55,152 bases of DNA from NCBI GenBank assembly GCA_030748955.1, contig JASMKZ010000004.1, positions 1-55,152 on the forward strand. Direction: 5' to 3'. The stretch comes from Fidelibacterota bacterium. Its GTDB lineage: Bacteria > Fidelibacterota > Marinisomatia > SCGC-AAA003-L08 > D37C17. The first letter of the stretch is position 1. Each line of letters begins with the position of its first letter. The notes beneath the pieces were generated by a model. That model was not told the DNA's origin. It searched no databases and saw nothing but the letters and a program-made list of their open reading frames with translations. Position numbers and translations under genes: made by a program. Below, piece by piece: positions 17,226-25,865 of this stretch.

Positions 17226-19067
17226 TTAGTTTAGAATTATATTTACAAGCTGTACAATATCTAATATATCTACTGTATTATCTGAATTTATATCTGCTGA
17301 AAAATTATATTCACCACTTAAAACTAAATTGACAGCCAGCACTATGTCCTGTATATTTATTGAATTATCACCATTAATATCACCTAACATAAACTCCAAA
17401 GTATTAAACGTATGCCAGCCCGCATTAGGATGTGATACCGCATTACCTGAAGAATTTGTTGCAGTTAAAAAATAATCAATCGATGAATTTGAATTTAGGG
17501 CAGGGAATGCCCCTGTATACATGTTGTCTGATTCAAGTTCTAAAGCAATCTCGCCAAAGGGCCCATCTTCAGCACTGTATTTCCAATGTAGCGCGACAGA
17601 CTGTACATTTTCATCTGCATTACCATAATCTAAAATTTCTGACTCAATATAAATAGCCCCATTATGAATAAGATCTTCACTTCTGATTGATTTATGAGAA
17701 ATATGTATCATATGAGGATCAAAAACTCCCATTGTTCTGCAATGGAGTGCATCTTCAGCATACCAGGGATTTCCAAATGTATCATCAAAACCTATTATTT
17801 CATACCCTGGCATAGCATCACGATATGTCTGTATTGCTTCAGAATCTTCAGAAATTCCATACTGAGGAACAAGCACTTTATTATTTAATATTAAGGAATT
17901 TGTATATGCAGCCACTGGGTTTGTCTCCCATGAACCTCCATTTATTTCGGGGCATAATATTCGATGTATTTTAAATGGTCTATCATAGAAGGTATTTAAT
18001 GCATAAAATGAGTCTGCAAAATCTTCCATACATTCATACTCAGGGCTTGATTCTGGAACCTGCTTGATAATTATGGCTTCAGGGCCAACTAATTTTGCTA
18101 AACAATCTATATGCTGAATACTCTCCTCATTTGGGTTATCAAATATATGATAATCAGAAAAGTATAATTCCTCATTCATAATTTCTATAAATGCTTCATT
18201 GCTGATACTATTTTCATTTACCATTAACTCTGTTGAAAAACCCATGCCATATCCATCTGTCATAAAATTTCCACCTGTCCAATATAATGGCAAATTTTGA
18301 ATATCCCAATTCATCTGATTGGCAAAATCTATATTGGTATCATCATCCTCATCCCATCCTCTTGACTCTGATGGTAAAGGTCTGCCTTCAATCTGGTTTC
18401 TATTGCCTGCCATTAAATCATCATCACAGTATCCATTTTCATCAGATATTGTACCGCCGCAATCTCCACAGTCCCAGCTATATTCATCACACTGGAAATC
18501 TAGGCCCCAACCTCCATCATCACAATATCCATCACCAAGCCAATCCATAATCTGCCCATCACTATTGAAATCTTCACATAAATCATTATTGATATAACAA
18601 TCATATCCTTCAGATGCATATTGAGGTTGATTGTTACAGAGCTCAGTCCCTACACAATCAAACAATATCATTTCTTCATCACATTCAAATTCACAACCAT
18701 TCTCTACAGGGTAGCCATTAAATTGTTGATTAACCACTTTCCAGTAATCTTCACCAATGACAAACTGCGGACCATGATCTCTCGTCCAATGGCTGTATGT
18801 ATCTGTATCAATAAAGGCAACATTATCAATATTTACCCCCCAGCTGTTAAAACTGTTGGCTGCTTGGCTTTGCTGATTATTTGTTTCTACCAGTACATAA
18901 AGAATATCTTCACTTGCCAGTTCAATTACTAAATCTGAAGGAATTCCAAGCGGCCACCTGATTATTGTTCCAAGTGCTGGTTCCCATTCAGCCACTACCC
19001 TGTATTCAGGAATTTCAGCAATAAGAACAGTTAGAAAAGCAAATACTATATATTTTTTTACAAACAT
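17226..19067 (-). CDS. Secreted agmatine deiminase / peptidylarginine deiminase-like protein with Cys-rich insert and dockerin
   Basis: About 613 residues from the ATG at 19067; a TTG one codon upstream is also possible (numbering below counts from the TTG). A signal peptide (1-19) leads into the guanidine-modifying fold: WTRDHGP (95-101), TGGNFMTDG (265-273), the HID pair (320-322) and LHCRTMG with the candidate nucleophile Cys444. All key residues of the agmatine deiminase/PPAD family are therefore present, predicting hydrolysis of a guanidino group. Between the first and second motifs lies a 90-residue Cys- and Asp-rich insert (126-215) whose WLGDGYCDDG...CGDC pattern resembles Lin12/Notch calcium-binding repeats. 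Residues about 560-614 are two dockerin-type calcium loops (GDINGDNSINIQD and ADINSDNTVDILD). Free peptidyl-arginine versus agmatine as substrate is unresolved. Confidence 0.78.
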   Translation of the reverse strand: MFVKKYIVFAFLTVLIAEIPEYRVVAEWEPALGTIIRWPLGIPSDLVIELASEDILYVLVETNNQQSQAANSFNSWGVNIDNVAFIDTDTYSHWTRDHGPQFVIGEDYWKVVNQQFNGYPVENGCEFECDEEMILFDCVGTELCNNQPQYASEGYDCYINNDLCEDFNSDGQIMDWLGDGYCDDGGWGLDFQCDEYSWDCGDCGGTISDENGYCDDDLMAGNRNQIEGRPLPSESRGWDEDDDTNIDFANQMNWDIQNLPLYWTGGNFMTDGYGMGFSTELMVNENSISNEAFIEIMNEELYFSDYHIFDNPNEESIQHIDCLAKLVGPEAIIIKQVPESSPEYECMEDFADSFYALNTFYDRPFKIHRILCPEINGGSWETNPVAAYTNSLILNNKVLVPQYGISEDSEAIQTYRDAMPGYEIIGFDDTFGNPWYAEDALHCRTMGVFDPHMIHISHKSIRSEDLIHNGAIYIESEILDYGNADENVQSVALHWKYSAEDGPFGEIALELESDNMYTGAFPALNSNSSIDYFLTATNSSGNAVSHPNAGWHTFNTLEFMLGDINGDNSINIQDIVLAVNLVLSGEYNFSADINSDNTVDILDIVQLVNIILN

Positions 19068-19072
19068 CAAAA

Positions 19073-19102
19073 AAAATTTATGAAATCTAATATTTTATTC
19101 AA
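19073..19102 (-). promoter_or_regulatory. Possible Bacteroidota-type promoter of the deiminase-like gene
   Basis: On the minus strand TTG (19102-19100) and TAAATTTT (19080-19073) are 19 bases apart, as in the TTTG-N19-21-TAnnTTTG promoters of Bacteroidota. It ends only six bases before the ATG, which would imply a very short or absent leader, and the surrounding DNA is AT-rich. Weak support. Confidence 0.22.
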
Positions 19103-19176
19103 GGTTTTTTTTTGTAACGTTTTGTATTTGTTTTATAAAGAGAAAGTTATGCGAATTGGGCCGGAAAGGAAAAATT

Positions 19177-19230
19177 GGAGAGGTGGCAGGATTTGAGCCT
19201 GCGAGCTTTGAGTTATGAGCACGAAATCGG
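19177..19230 (-). pseudogene. tRNA-Met-like 3'-half remnant 3
   Basis: On the minus strand the loop CTCATAA (19222-19216) matches the anticodon loop of tRNA-Met (CAT). A well-paired T-arm, GCAGG-CTCAAAT-CCTGC, follows, then CACCTCTCCA as acceptor end with CCA. The inner anticodon stem has a mismatch, the acceptor part seems one base short, and no D-arm or 5' acceptor strand exists upstream, so it is a remnant rather than a working tRNA. The acceptor end is shared with remnant 2. Confidence 0.5.
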
Positions 19231-19278
19231 TAATAACTTTATAAATTCCCCATAACACCGCTGTAACTTTTCCCCCTT

Positions 19279-20685
19279 ATGACAGAACCAAATACTATTA
19301 AGAAGGGAATGGATGTTGAATTAGAGATTGAATCTCTTGCCTTTGGCGGCATGGGGGTTTCCCGAATAAACGAAAAAGTTACCTTTGTAAAAAATGCCAT
19401 TCCAGGGCAAACGGTTACTGCCCGCATTACTAAAAAAAGAACATCCTATCTAGAGGCACGGTCTTTAGAGGTGTTGACTGAATCATCTCATTTTGTGCCT
19501 ATAAAATGTGAACATTTTGCTGACTGTGGAGGGTGTACCTTTCAAAATTTAGATTATGAAGAGCAAGTTTCAGCCAAGGAATTGCAGGTGAAAGATGTCT
19601 TTCGACGCATTGGTGGGTTTAAAGATGTAGGTTGTGATTCTATCGTTAAATGCGAAGAAATATTCTATTACCGTAATAAAATGGAGTTTACTTTTTCAAA
19701 TCAGGAATATGTGCCCGAAAGTGAAAAGGAACGGTCTCCATCTAAATTTGCATTAGGCCTCCATGCACCTGGCCGCTGGGATAAAATACTCAATATTAAT
19801 GAATGCCATATTCAAACCAAGGTTGCCAATGAAATTCTCCAAAGTATTAAAGCATTATCCAGTGGAATAGAGCCTTATAATATTCGTGAGCATAGTGGCT
19901 TTTTGCGGAATGTAATAATTCGTGTTGCTGCAAATACCAATGATATAATGGTAAATTTTGTTACCAGTAGAGATGAGCCTCAAGCTCTAGATACTATGCT
20001 TCACAGTTTGATAGCTAAATTCCCCAACATAAGTAGCATCGTTAATAATATCACTACCCGGAAAGCTGGGGTATCTATGGGCGAACATCAAGTGGTTTTA
20101 CATGGTAATGAATACATGCTGGAAAAGCTAGGAGATTATGAATTTATGATTTCTGCAGATTCGTTTTTTCAGACCAATACCAGACAGGCTGAAAAATTAT
20201 ATGATATTATTTTGGAGGAATCCCAGCTTACAGGAAGTGAAATTGTATATGACCTTTTTTGTGGAACGGGTTCTATTTCTCTCTTCCTTTCAAGGCATGC
20301 AAAAATGGTCTATGGGTTTGAACTGGTTATGTCAGCGGTACAAGATGCTATGCAGAATGCAATTCATAATAAGGTAAAAAATGCCTGGTTCTTTGGCGGA
20401 AATCTTGAAAATCTATTTCGTGAAAATCCTGAAGCGAGGGGATTAGAGTTTCCGGATGTCTTAGTGGTAGATCCTCCCCGTGCAGGGCTTCATGTAAAAA
20501 CGATTGAGGATATTATAGAAAAATCTCCTAAGCGCATTGTGTATGTATCTTGCAATCCTGCCAGCCAGGCTCGGGATGTTGCATTATTGTGTAACGAAAA
20601 GTATGAGCTGAATAAACTCCGCCCTGTAGATATGTTTCCCCACACCCCTCATGTAGAAAATGTTGCCACTCTTATTCTAAAATAA
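19279..20685 (+). CDS. rlmD: 23S rRNA (uracil-C5)-methyltransferase, RlmD/RumA type
   Basis: 468 residues. An N-terminal TRAM domain (about 8-65) is followed by the iron-sulfur cysteines Cys77, Cys83, Cys86 and Cys176. The SAM-binding motif YDLFCGTGSISLFLS, then VVDPPRAGL and the catalytic YVSCNPAS (Cys425) complete the RumA-type layout. The expected reaction is C5 methylation of a uridine in 23S rRNA (U1939 in E. coli). Paralogues such as RlmCD cannot be excluded. It is followed two bases later by the ABC transporter genes. Confidence 0.88.
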   Translation: MTEPNTIKKGMDVELEIESLAFGGMGVSRINEKVTFVKNAIPGQTVTARITKKRTSYLEARSLEVLTESSHFVPIKCEHFADCGGCTFQNLDYEEQVSAKELQVKDVFRRIGGFKDVGCDSIVKCEEIFYYRNKMEFTFSNQEYVPESEKERSPSKFALGLHAPGRWDKILNINECHIQTKVANEILQSIKALSSGIEPYNIREHSGFLRNVIIRVAANTNDIMVNFVTSRDEPQALDTMLHSLIAKFPNISSIVNNITTRKAGVSMGEHQVVLHGNEYMLEKLGDYEFMISADSFFQTNTRQAEKLYDIILEESQLTGSEIVYDLFCGTGSISLFLSRHAKMVYGFELVMSAVQDAMQNAIHNKVKNAWFFGGNLENLFRENPEARGLEFPDVLVVDPPRAGLHVKTIEDIIEKSPKRIVYVSCNPASQARDVALLCNEKYELNKLRPVDMFPHTPHVENVATLILK

Positions 20686-20687
20686 AT

Positions 20688-21650
20688 ATGAAACCAGCAT
20701 TAGAAGTAAAAAATTTACGCAAGGTATATGAAGGTGGCCTGGAAGCGTTAAAAGGCATAAACCTTTCCATTCCTCAAGGGTCATTTTATGGACTTTTAGG
20801 TCCCAATGGTGCCGGGAAGACCACCACAATCGGCATTATTACCGGGCTTGTAAATATCACTGGTGGCTCAGCTTCAGTGCTGGGGTTTGATTCAGTTACA
20901 GAGTTTCGGCAAGCACGGAAACTGATTGGGCTTTCCCCGCAGGAATTAAATTTTGATGTATTTTTCAGTATTGGAGAACTATTAGAACTTCAGGCAGGAT
21001 ATTATGGGTATTCTCATAAAGAAGCAAAAGAACGAACTACCATCATGCTGGAGCAATTTGGATTAACTGAAAAACGAAAATCCCGAGCTCGAGAATTATC
21101 TGGAGGAATGAAGCGTAGAGTGCAAATTGCAAAGGCATTGGTGCATGACCCCAAAATAGTTATTTTAGATGAACCCACAGCAGGGGTAGATATTGAACTT
21201 CGGCACATGCTCTGGAATTATCTGCGGAAAATAAATGAAGAGGGAAAAACCATTCTACTTACCACCCATTATATTGAAGAGGCAGAACAACTTTGTGAAA
21301 CGATATCCATTATTAATGATGGGAAAATTATTGCTACTGATTCGCCAAATAAATTAACCCAGGCTCACGGCATGTCTGGTCTAGAAATTACGCTTACTTC
21401 TAAGGTTGCTGATTTGACATTAGATCCCTGGGCTTATAATAACATCGATGGCAAAATTCATGTAAATATGAACCACCCTGAAAAAGAAATGGCGAATGTC
21501 ATTAATCAGATTTTAAAACAGGGTGGAGAAATCGAAAATGTGCAAATATATAGAAGCTCATTGGAAGATGTATTTTTAAAATTAACGGGGAAATCTCTCC
21601 ATGAAGAAAATGAAAAATTTGAAAGTCAAGAGGCTTTATTAAATGTTTAA
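20688..21650 (+). CDS. ABC-2 type transporter, ATP-binding protein
   Basis: 320 residues with Walker A GPNGAGKTTT, signature LSGGMKRRV, Walker B VILDEPTAGVD and switch histidine in LLTTHYIEEAEQL. The C-terminal extension (about 225-320) is as usual in DrrA/CcmA-like exporter ATPases. Its stop overlaps the permease gene by 8 bp, so the two make one exporter. The substrate is unknown; family members export drugs, polysaccharides or lipids. Confidence 0.88.
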   Translation: MKPALEVKNLRKVYEGGLEALKGINLSIPQGSFYGLLGPNGAGKTTTIGIITGLVNITGGSASVLGFDSVTEFRQARKLIGLSPQELNFDVFFSIGELLELQAGYYGYSHKEAKERTTIMLEQFGLTEKRKSRARELSGGMKRRVQIAKALVHDPKIVILDEPTAGVDIELRHMLWNYLRKINEEGKTILLTTHYIEEAEQLCETISIINDGKIIATDSPNKLTQAHGMSGLEITLTSKVADLTLDPWAYNNIDGKIHVNMNHPEKEMANVINQILKQGGEIENVQIYRSSLEDVFLKLTGKSLHEENEKFESQEALLNV

Positions 21651-22404
21651 CAGAGGTTTCTGGGTCATAGTGAAGCGGGAAGTGAAACGATTTATGTTTT
21701 TATACAAACAAACCTTACTGCCCAGTGTTATTTCTTCAGGGCTTTACATTATCGTTTTTGGTGCCGCAATGGGCTCTCGAATTGGGGAAATAAAAGGTGT
21801 GGAATATATTCATTTTATCATTCCCGGTTTGGTGATGATGTCGGTTATCAATCCGGCGTATCAGAATTCATCATCCAGCATTATGCAGGCAAAATTTCTG
21901 CGTTTTATAGAAGATATTCTCATCACTCCCCTTAGCGGATTAGAAATTAGTTTGAGCTACATTATTGGAGGTACAGTGAGGGGCGTGGTTAATGGAGCGT
22001 TTGTTTTATTGCTGGGGTATTTTTTGACGGGTTTTCAGGTTGGTAATTGGTTATTAACCTTTGTCTATTTATCTACAGTAGCCTGGGCCTTTGCTGGAGC
22101 TGGGGTCATTGTAGGTATTTACGCTAAATCATGGGATAGTATAATGGTAATCACTAATTTTTTCTTTATGCCCCTTATATTTTTAGGAGGTGTTTTTTAT
22201 TCAATTGAGATGCTTCCGGAATTTTGGCGCAATTTTTCTATGGTTAATCCTCTGTATTGGATGATAAATGGTTTGAGGTATGCTACTCTGGGAATTGCTG
22301 ACACATCTCATGAATTGTCTCTTGGTATTAGTATTATATTTGCGATATTTTTTTCAACATTGGCTTCGTTTATGTTTTCGAAAGGCTATAGGATAAAAAC
22401 CTGA
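21643..22404 (+). CDS. ABC-2 type transporter, permease
   Basis: 253 residues, about six membrane helices, with the ABC-2 membrane pattern including FIEDILITPLSGLEISLSY and the closing segment FFFMPLIFLGGVFYSIEMLP followed by NPLYWMINGLRYA. It pairs with the ATPase gene that overlaps it. NodJ/DrrB-like permeases of this size act as homodimers. Confidence 0.88.
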   Translation: MFNRGFWVIVKREVKRFMFLYKQTLLPSVISSGLYIIVFGAAMGSRIGEIKGVEYIHFIIPGLVMMSVINPAYQNSSSSIMQAKFLRFIEDILITPLSGLEISLSYIIGGTVRGVVNGAFVLLLGYFLTGFQVGNWLLTFVYLSTVAWAFAGAGVIVGIYAKSWDSIMVITNFFFMPLIFLGGVFYSIEMLPEFWRNFSMVNPLYWMINGLRYATLGIADTSHELSLGISIIFAIFFSTLASFMFSKGYRIKT

Positions 22405-22458
22405 TTTCGATATAATATTAGCTGTTATTCTAAATAGAAATTAATTAAAAGGAAAGTT

Positions 22459-22773
22459 ATGACACAGAAAGAACAAATGGTACATGATATAGAAAATACG
22501 CCTATTATTTTATTTATGAAGGGTACAAAGGAACGCCCTATGTGTGGGTTTTCTGCACGGGTGGTAAATGTATTAAACAGTCATTCGGTTGTCTATCAGG
22601 ATGTAAATATTCTAGAAGATCCTGAGATCAGGGTAAATCTATCAGCGTATTCCAATTGGCCAACTATCCCGCAGCTTTTCGTAAAGGGTGAACTTATTGG
22701 TGGTTGTGATATTGTTATGGAGTTGGAAGGGAAGGGTGAGTTAAGCGAGGTATTACAATCTGCAGGAACTTAA
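22459..22773 (+). CDS. grxD: Monothiol glutaredoxin, Grx4 family
   Basis: 104 residues with the monothiol active site CGFS (Cys29-Ser32), the WPTIPQLFVKGELIGGCDI segment that binds glutathione, and normal family length. CGFS glutaredoxins carry [2Fe-2S] clusters bound with glutathione and pass them to target proteins in the cytoplasm. AAGGAAAG precedes the ATG as a good ribosome-binding site. It converges with the NYN gene. Confidence 0.93.
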   Translation: MTQKEQMVHDIENTPIILFMKGTKERPMCGFSARVVNVLNSHSVVYQDVNILEDPEIRVNLSAYSNWPTIPQLFVKGELIGGCDIVMELEGKGELSEVLQSAGT

Positions 22774-22806
22774 TTAATGATTTACTAAGGTTCTATGTCG
22801 GTTAAA

Positions 22807-23319
22807 TTATTTTCTTTTCCCTTTTCCTTTATTACCCTTTTGTGGCGCCTTATACTCAAACCAGTCCTCTTCTGTGATTTCATGAAAGTAGGACGCTTCT
22901 TCTAATAATATTTTTGCTGTGGTACTCTTCACTGCGGCAATTTCCACCCGTACGCCTTCGGCCTTCAAATGGCGAACCAGTTCAACAAAATCAGAATCTC
23001 CGGACATAATGATTATGGTATCTACCTTAGAAGATAGCTGTGTGGCTTTTATAGATAGTGGAATATCAGCGGATTTATGACAGGGGATAACTGCACCGTA
23101 ATAATTCTCATGAAGCCTTTCTGCAAATTTAGTTGAAATTGCTTTTCCTTCCCTGAAATAAATAAGGCGATTTAATCCTCTGCCATTTAATAATCGTGGT
23201 ATTAATTCATCAAAATTGACCATAGTGTGGTTAGACTTTGATTCTTCATGTATGCTTCGTTCGATATTGTTGCCATCGCATAAAATAGCAACAGATTGAG
23301 TAATTTGTATGGCATCCAT
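22807..23319 (-). CDS. NYN-domain (LabA/DUF88-like) putative nuclease
   Basis: 170 residues. The N-terminal ILCDGNNIERSI and central MSGDSDFVELVRHLKAEGVRVEI are the acidic motifs of the NYN/PIN-like fold, a metal-dependent RNase fold. The tail is Lys/Gly-rich (KGNKGKGKRK), which may bind nucleic acid. It lies on the opposite strand to parA with a 142-base shared upstream region. RNA cleavage is expected from the family but the target is unknown. Confidence 0.82.
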   Translation of the reverse strand: MDAIQITQSVAILCDGNNIERSIHEESKSNHTMVNFDELIPRLLNGRGLNRLIYFREGKAISTKFAERLHENYYGAVIPCHKSADIPLSIKATQLSSKVDTIIIMSGDSDFVELVRHLKAEGVRVEIAAVKSTTAKILLEEASYFHEITEEDWFEYKAPQKGNKGKGKRK

Positions 23320-23336
23320 TTTGCTTATCTCTTATT

Positions 23337-23359
23337 AAGTGGGTAATAAATTACCACTT
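23337..23359. promoter_or_regulatory. Inverted repeat between the NYN gene and parA
   Basis: AAGTGGGTAAT and ATTACCACTT form a near-perfect 10-bp inverted repeat with a two-base centre and one bulged G. It sits 18 bases upstream of the NYN gene start and about 100 bases upstream of parA, so it could be an operator for either. It does not resemble the parS consensus. Confidence 0.35.
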
Positions 23360-23408
23360 TCATCATTGAGGAAATAAGAAAATAATAGTATTTCATTACT
23401 ACTTCCCA

Positions 23409-23440
23409 TTGCAGGGCTATTAGACAAACTGGTATATTTT
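23409..23440 (+). promoter_or_regulatory. Possible Bacteroidota-type promoter of parAB
   Basis: TTG (23409-23411) and TATATTTT (23433-23440) lie 21 bases apart, near the TTTG-N19-21-TAnnTTTG arrangement used by Bacteroidota sigma factors, and 21 bases before the parA ATG. No good E. coli-type -35/-10 pair is visible here. The AT content of the region limits the weight of this match. Confidence 0.3.
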
Positions 23441-23461
23441 CCACCCCTTTCACAAACCAAA

Positions 23462-24238
23462 ATGAAATTATTTGACACAAAAGTTATTGCAGTATCTAAT
23501 CAGAAGGGCGGTGTGGGAAAAACCACTTCGGCTGTAAATATTGCGGCTTACTTAGCGGTAACAGAAACCCCAACTCTGCTTATAGATATGGACCCCCAAG
23601 CCAATGCAACCTCTGGTGTAGGTATTGAAATTGGATCCTATAAGCAATCCATTTATGATGTAGTAATTGGCAAGGAAAAGTTGTCAGATGTAGTTCGGAA
23701 AACAGATTTAGAATTTTTGGATGTAGTGCCATCTAGTGCACAATTAGTAGGTGCAGAGATTGAATTGGTGAGTCTCTTTTCACGGGAAAGAATGTTGAAG
23801 GAGGCGCTGGAAGATGTGGAAGGAAAATACAAATATATCATTATTGACAGTCCTCCATCTTTAGGGCTACTCACCATAAATGTATTAACCTCAGCTAATA
23901 CAATTATTATTCCTATTCAATGCGAATATTATGCGTTGGAAGGGCTCTCCCAATTGCTGAACACAATCCGCATGGTACAGAAACATTTGAATAAGGAATT
24001 GGAGATTGAGGGTATTCTAATTACCATGTATGATCATAGGCTTAACTTATCCCGGCAAGTGGTTCAGGAACTCCAAGAATATTTTGGTGATAAAGTGTAT
24101 GAAACCTATATTAAAAGAAATGTACGATTGGGAGAAGCTCCCAGTCATGGCAAACCAATTCTCCTTTATGATGCCACCTCAACAGGTGCGCATAATTATA
24201 TGAATTTTGTAACTGAATTTCTAAAAAATAATGGCTGA
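23462..24238 (+). CDS. parA: Chromosome partitioning ATPase ParA (Soj)
   Basis: 258 residues with the deviant Walker A NQKGGVGKTTSAVNIA near residues 13-28, the DMDPQANATSG motif, and IIDSPPSLGLLT. This is the chromosomal Soj/ParA type without an N-terminal DNA-binding extension. It forms ATP-dependent dimers on DNA and moves ParB-parS complexes. It overlaps parB by 8 bp. Confidence 0.94.
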   Translation: MKLFDTKVIAVSNQKGGVGKTTSAVNIAAYLAVTETPTLLIDMDPQANATSGVGIEIGSYKQSIYDVVIGKEKLSDVVRKTDLEFLDVVPSSAQLVGAEIELVSLFSRERMLKEALEDVEGKYKYIIIDSPPSLGLLTINVLTSANTIIIPIQCEYYALEGLSQLLNTIRMVQKHLNKELEIEGILITMYDHRLNLSRQVVQELQEYFGDKVYETYIKRNVRLGEAPSHGKPILLYDATSTGAHNYMNFVTEFLKNNG

Positions 24239-25100
24239 TAAAAGATTAGGGAAAGGGCTTGATGCTCTCATTCCATCCTATGCAACGGAAAGTAGTCATA
24301 TAGATGGTGCTGTTCCAATAACTCAAATTATTCCCAACAGAAACCAACCGAGGCAGGAATTTGATCTAGAAAAATTGGAGGAACTTACTGCTTCTATTAA
24401 AGAAAATGGTATTATACAGCCATTAACTGTTCGTGAATTGGAAGAAGGGAATTTTGAGCTTATTGCTGGCGAGCGGAGACTGCGGGCAGCAAAAGATGCT
24501 GGGTTGGAAACCGTTCCTGTATATATTCTCAGCGTGAATGCCGATGTGGAAATGATGGAATATGCTCTTGTGGAAAATATCCAGCGTGTAGATCTAAATC
24601 CCATTGAGAAAGCAGAGGGATATGCCATCTTAAGTGGGAAATATGATCTCTCTCAGGATGAAATTGCCAAACGTGTTGGGAAAAGCAGACCAGCTATTGC
24701 CAACGCACTTCGTCTTTTAAAACTACCTCCCGAAATAAAATCTAGCTTAAATTCCGAAAAAATATCTACTGGCCATGCGCTGGCAATTTTGGCGTTACGA
24801 AAGTCCCTGCAAATGATGACATTACATCAAAAAGTTATCCGGGAAGAATTAACTGTTCGCCAGACTGAAGCCTTAGTAAAGAAATATTCTGAATCTTTTA
24901 ATAATAAATTAAAGATGAGTGTAGCTGCTCCTAAGCGTTCGGAACTTGCTCAAATTGAAAACGAGCTTATTTCAATCCTTGGAACTAAAGTGGTCATTAA
25001 TAAAAATAAAAATGGGAAGGGTAAAATTCAAATTGAGTTTTATTCTGATAATGATTTTAACCGGATTTTTGAAATAATTTCAAATTCAGAAAAGAATTAA
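24231..25100 (+). CDS. parB: Chromosome partitioning protein ParB (Spo0J)
   Basis: 289 residues. The N-terminal KRLGKGLDALIP is the ParA-contacting start typical of ParB. The CTPase/ParB-nuclease domain has IIPNRNQPRQEF, GERRLRAAK and ENIQRVDLNPIEKAEGY. The helix-turn-helix follows at about residues 140-165 (SQDEIAKRVGKSRPAIANAL). No parS site (TGTTNCACGTGAAACA type) was found nearby by eye. Confidence 0.94.
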   Translation: MADKRLGKGLDALIPSYATESSHIDGAVPITQIIPNRNQPRQEFDLEKLEELTASIKENGIIQPLTVRELEEGNFELIAGERRLRAAKDAGLETVPVYILSVNADVEMMEYALVENIQRVDLNPIEKAEGYAILSGKYDLSQDEIAKRVGKSRPAIANALRLLKLPPEIKSSLNSEKISTGHALAILALRKSLQMMTLHQKVIREELTVRQTEALVKKYSESFNNKLKMSVAAPKRSELAQIENELISILGTKVVINKNKNGKGKIQIEFYSDNDFNRIFEIISNSEKN

Positions 25101-25157
25101 TAAAAAGTATTTGCCCCCCAATTTTAAAACCCCCTAATTTTTCAGTCTGTCATCGTA

Positions 25158-25865
25158 TTGAATAAGAAGTATTATACCATATTTATTGCATCTGATCGTA
25201 ACCAGTATAGTCGTTCTTTTAGGATATCAAAAAATGGAATTATTGCTTCTTCGCTTTTTGGAATTTTACTTGTAGTGCTTGCTGTTTTAGGAGGGCTGCG
25301 ACTAGCAAACCGGGAACCGCTAACTCGTGAATTGAAAAAAATGGAGAAAGGTAGCATTCTGTTAAGAAATATCATCGGTGATTTAAAATTCAGCATGGAT
25401 GTTGACTCTTCAAATGCCTACGAACATTTTTTAACGGAATTTTACTCCTCTCATAATTTGGGATTTCCCAATTCAGCACCCGTTAAAGGGTATGTGACTC
25501 GAGGATTGCAGCATGAAAATAACCATATGGGAATTGATATTGCAGCAAAAAACCATGATGAGGTTCGTACGCCTGCAGATGGAAAAGTTGTTTTTTGCGG
25601 AAAAAGTGAAGATTTAGGAAATACAATTATAGTTAATCATCCTGGCGGATTTGTAACCCTTTATGGCCATAATGATACTATTATTGTTCAATCAGGTGAT
25701 GATGTAATAAAAAATCAAATTTTATCGCTAGTTGGAGAAACTGGCAAAAGTCAAGGACCGCATTTACATTTTGAAATTTGGAAGAATAATCAGGTTGTAG
25801 ATCCCCGGGAGATTATCCCGGAATATAAAGAAAAAGATGTTTCAATCAGAGAAACCAGAAAGTAA
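25158..25865 (+). CDS. M23 (LytM-type) peptidoglycan endopeptidase
   Basis: 235 residues from a TTG start. A membrane anchor spans about residues 27-49. The C-terminal M23 domain keeps its zinc site: His123 and Asp127 in HMGID, plus His202 and His204 in PHLHF. It should cleave peptidoglycan peptide cross-links in the periplasm. Its 3' end overlaps the bactofilin start by 29 bases, the same pairing seen for cell-shape modules such as Helicobacter Csd1/CcmA. A role in curvature or shape is inferred from that pairing. Confidence 0.87.
   Translation: MNKKYYTIFIASDRNQYSRSFRISKNGIIASSLFGILLVVLAVLGGLRLANREPLTRELKKMEKGSILLRNIIGDLKFSMDVDSSNAYEHFLTEFYSSHNLGFPNSAPVKGYVTRGLQHENNHMGIDIAAKNHDEVRTPADGKVVFCGKSEDLGNTIIVNHPGGFVTLYGHNDTIIVQSGDDVIKNQILSLVGETGKSQGPHLHFEIWKNNQVVDPREIIPEYKEKDVSIRETRK

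Noticed and set aside
18287-18597. Overlapping plus-strand reading frames opposite the Cys-rich insert of the deiminase-like gene
   Set aside because: The open frames arise from the antisense of the acidic insert; composition is not protein-like and the minus-strand gene has clear catalytic motifs.
19177-19230. A working tRNA-Met gene
   Set aside because: No D-arm or 5' acceptor strand was found upstream and the anticodon stem has a mismatch; kept only as a remnant.
23337-23440. parS centromere near parAB
   Set aside because: The inverted repeat does not resemble the TGTTNCACGTGAAACA-type site, and no other match was seen by eye in the window.
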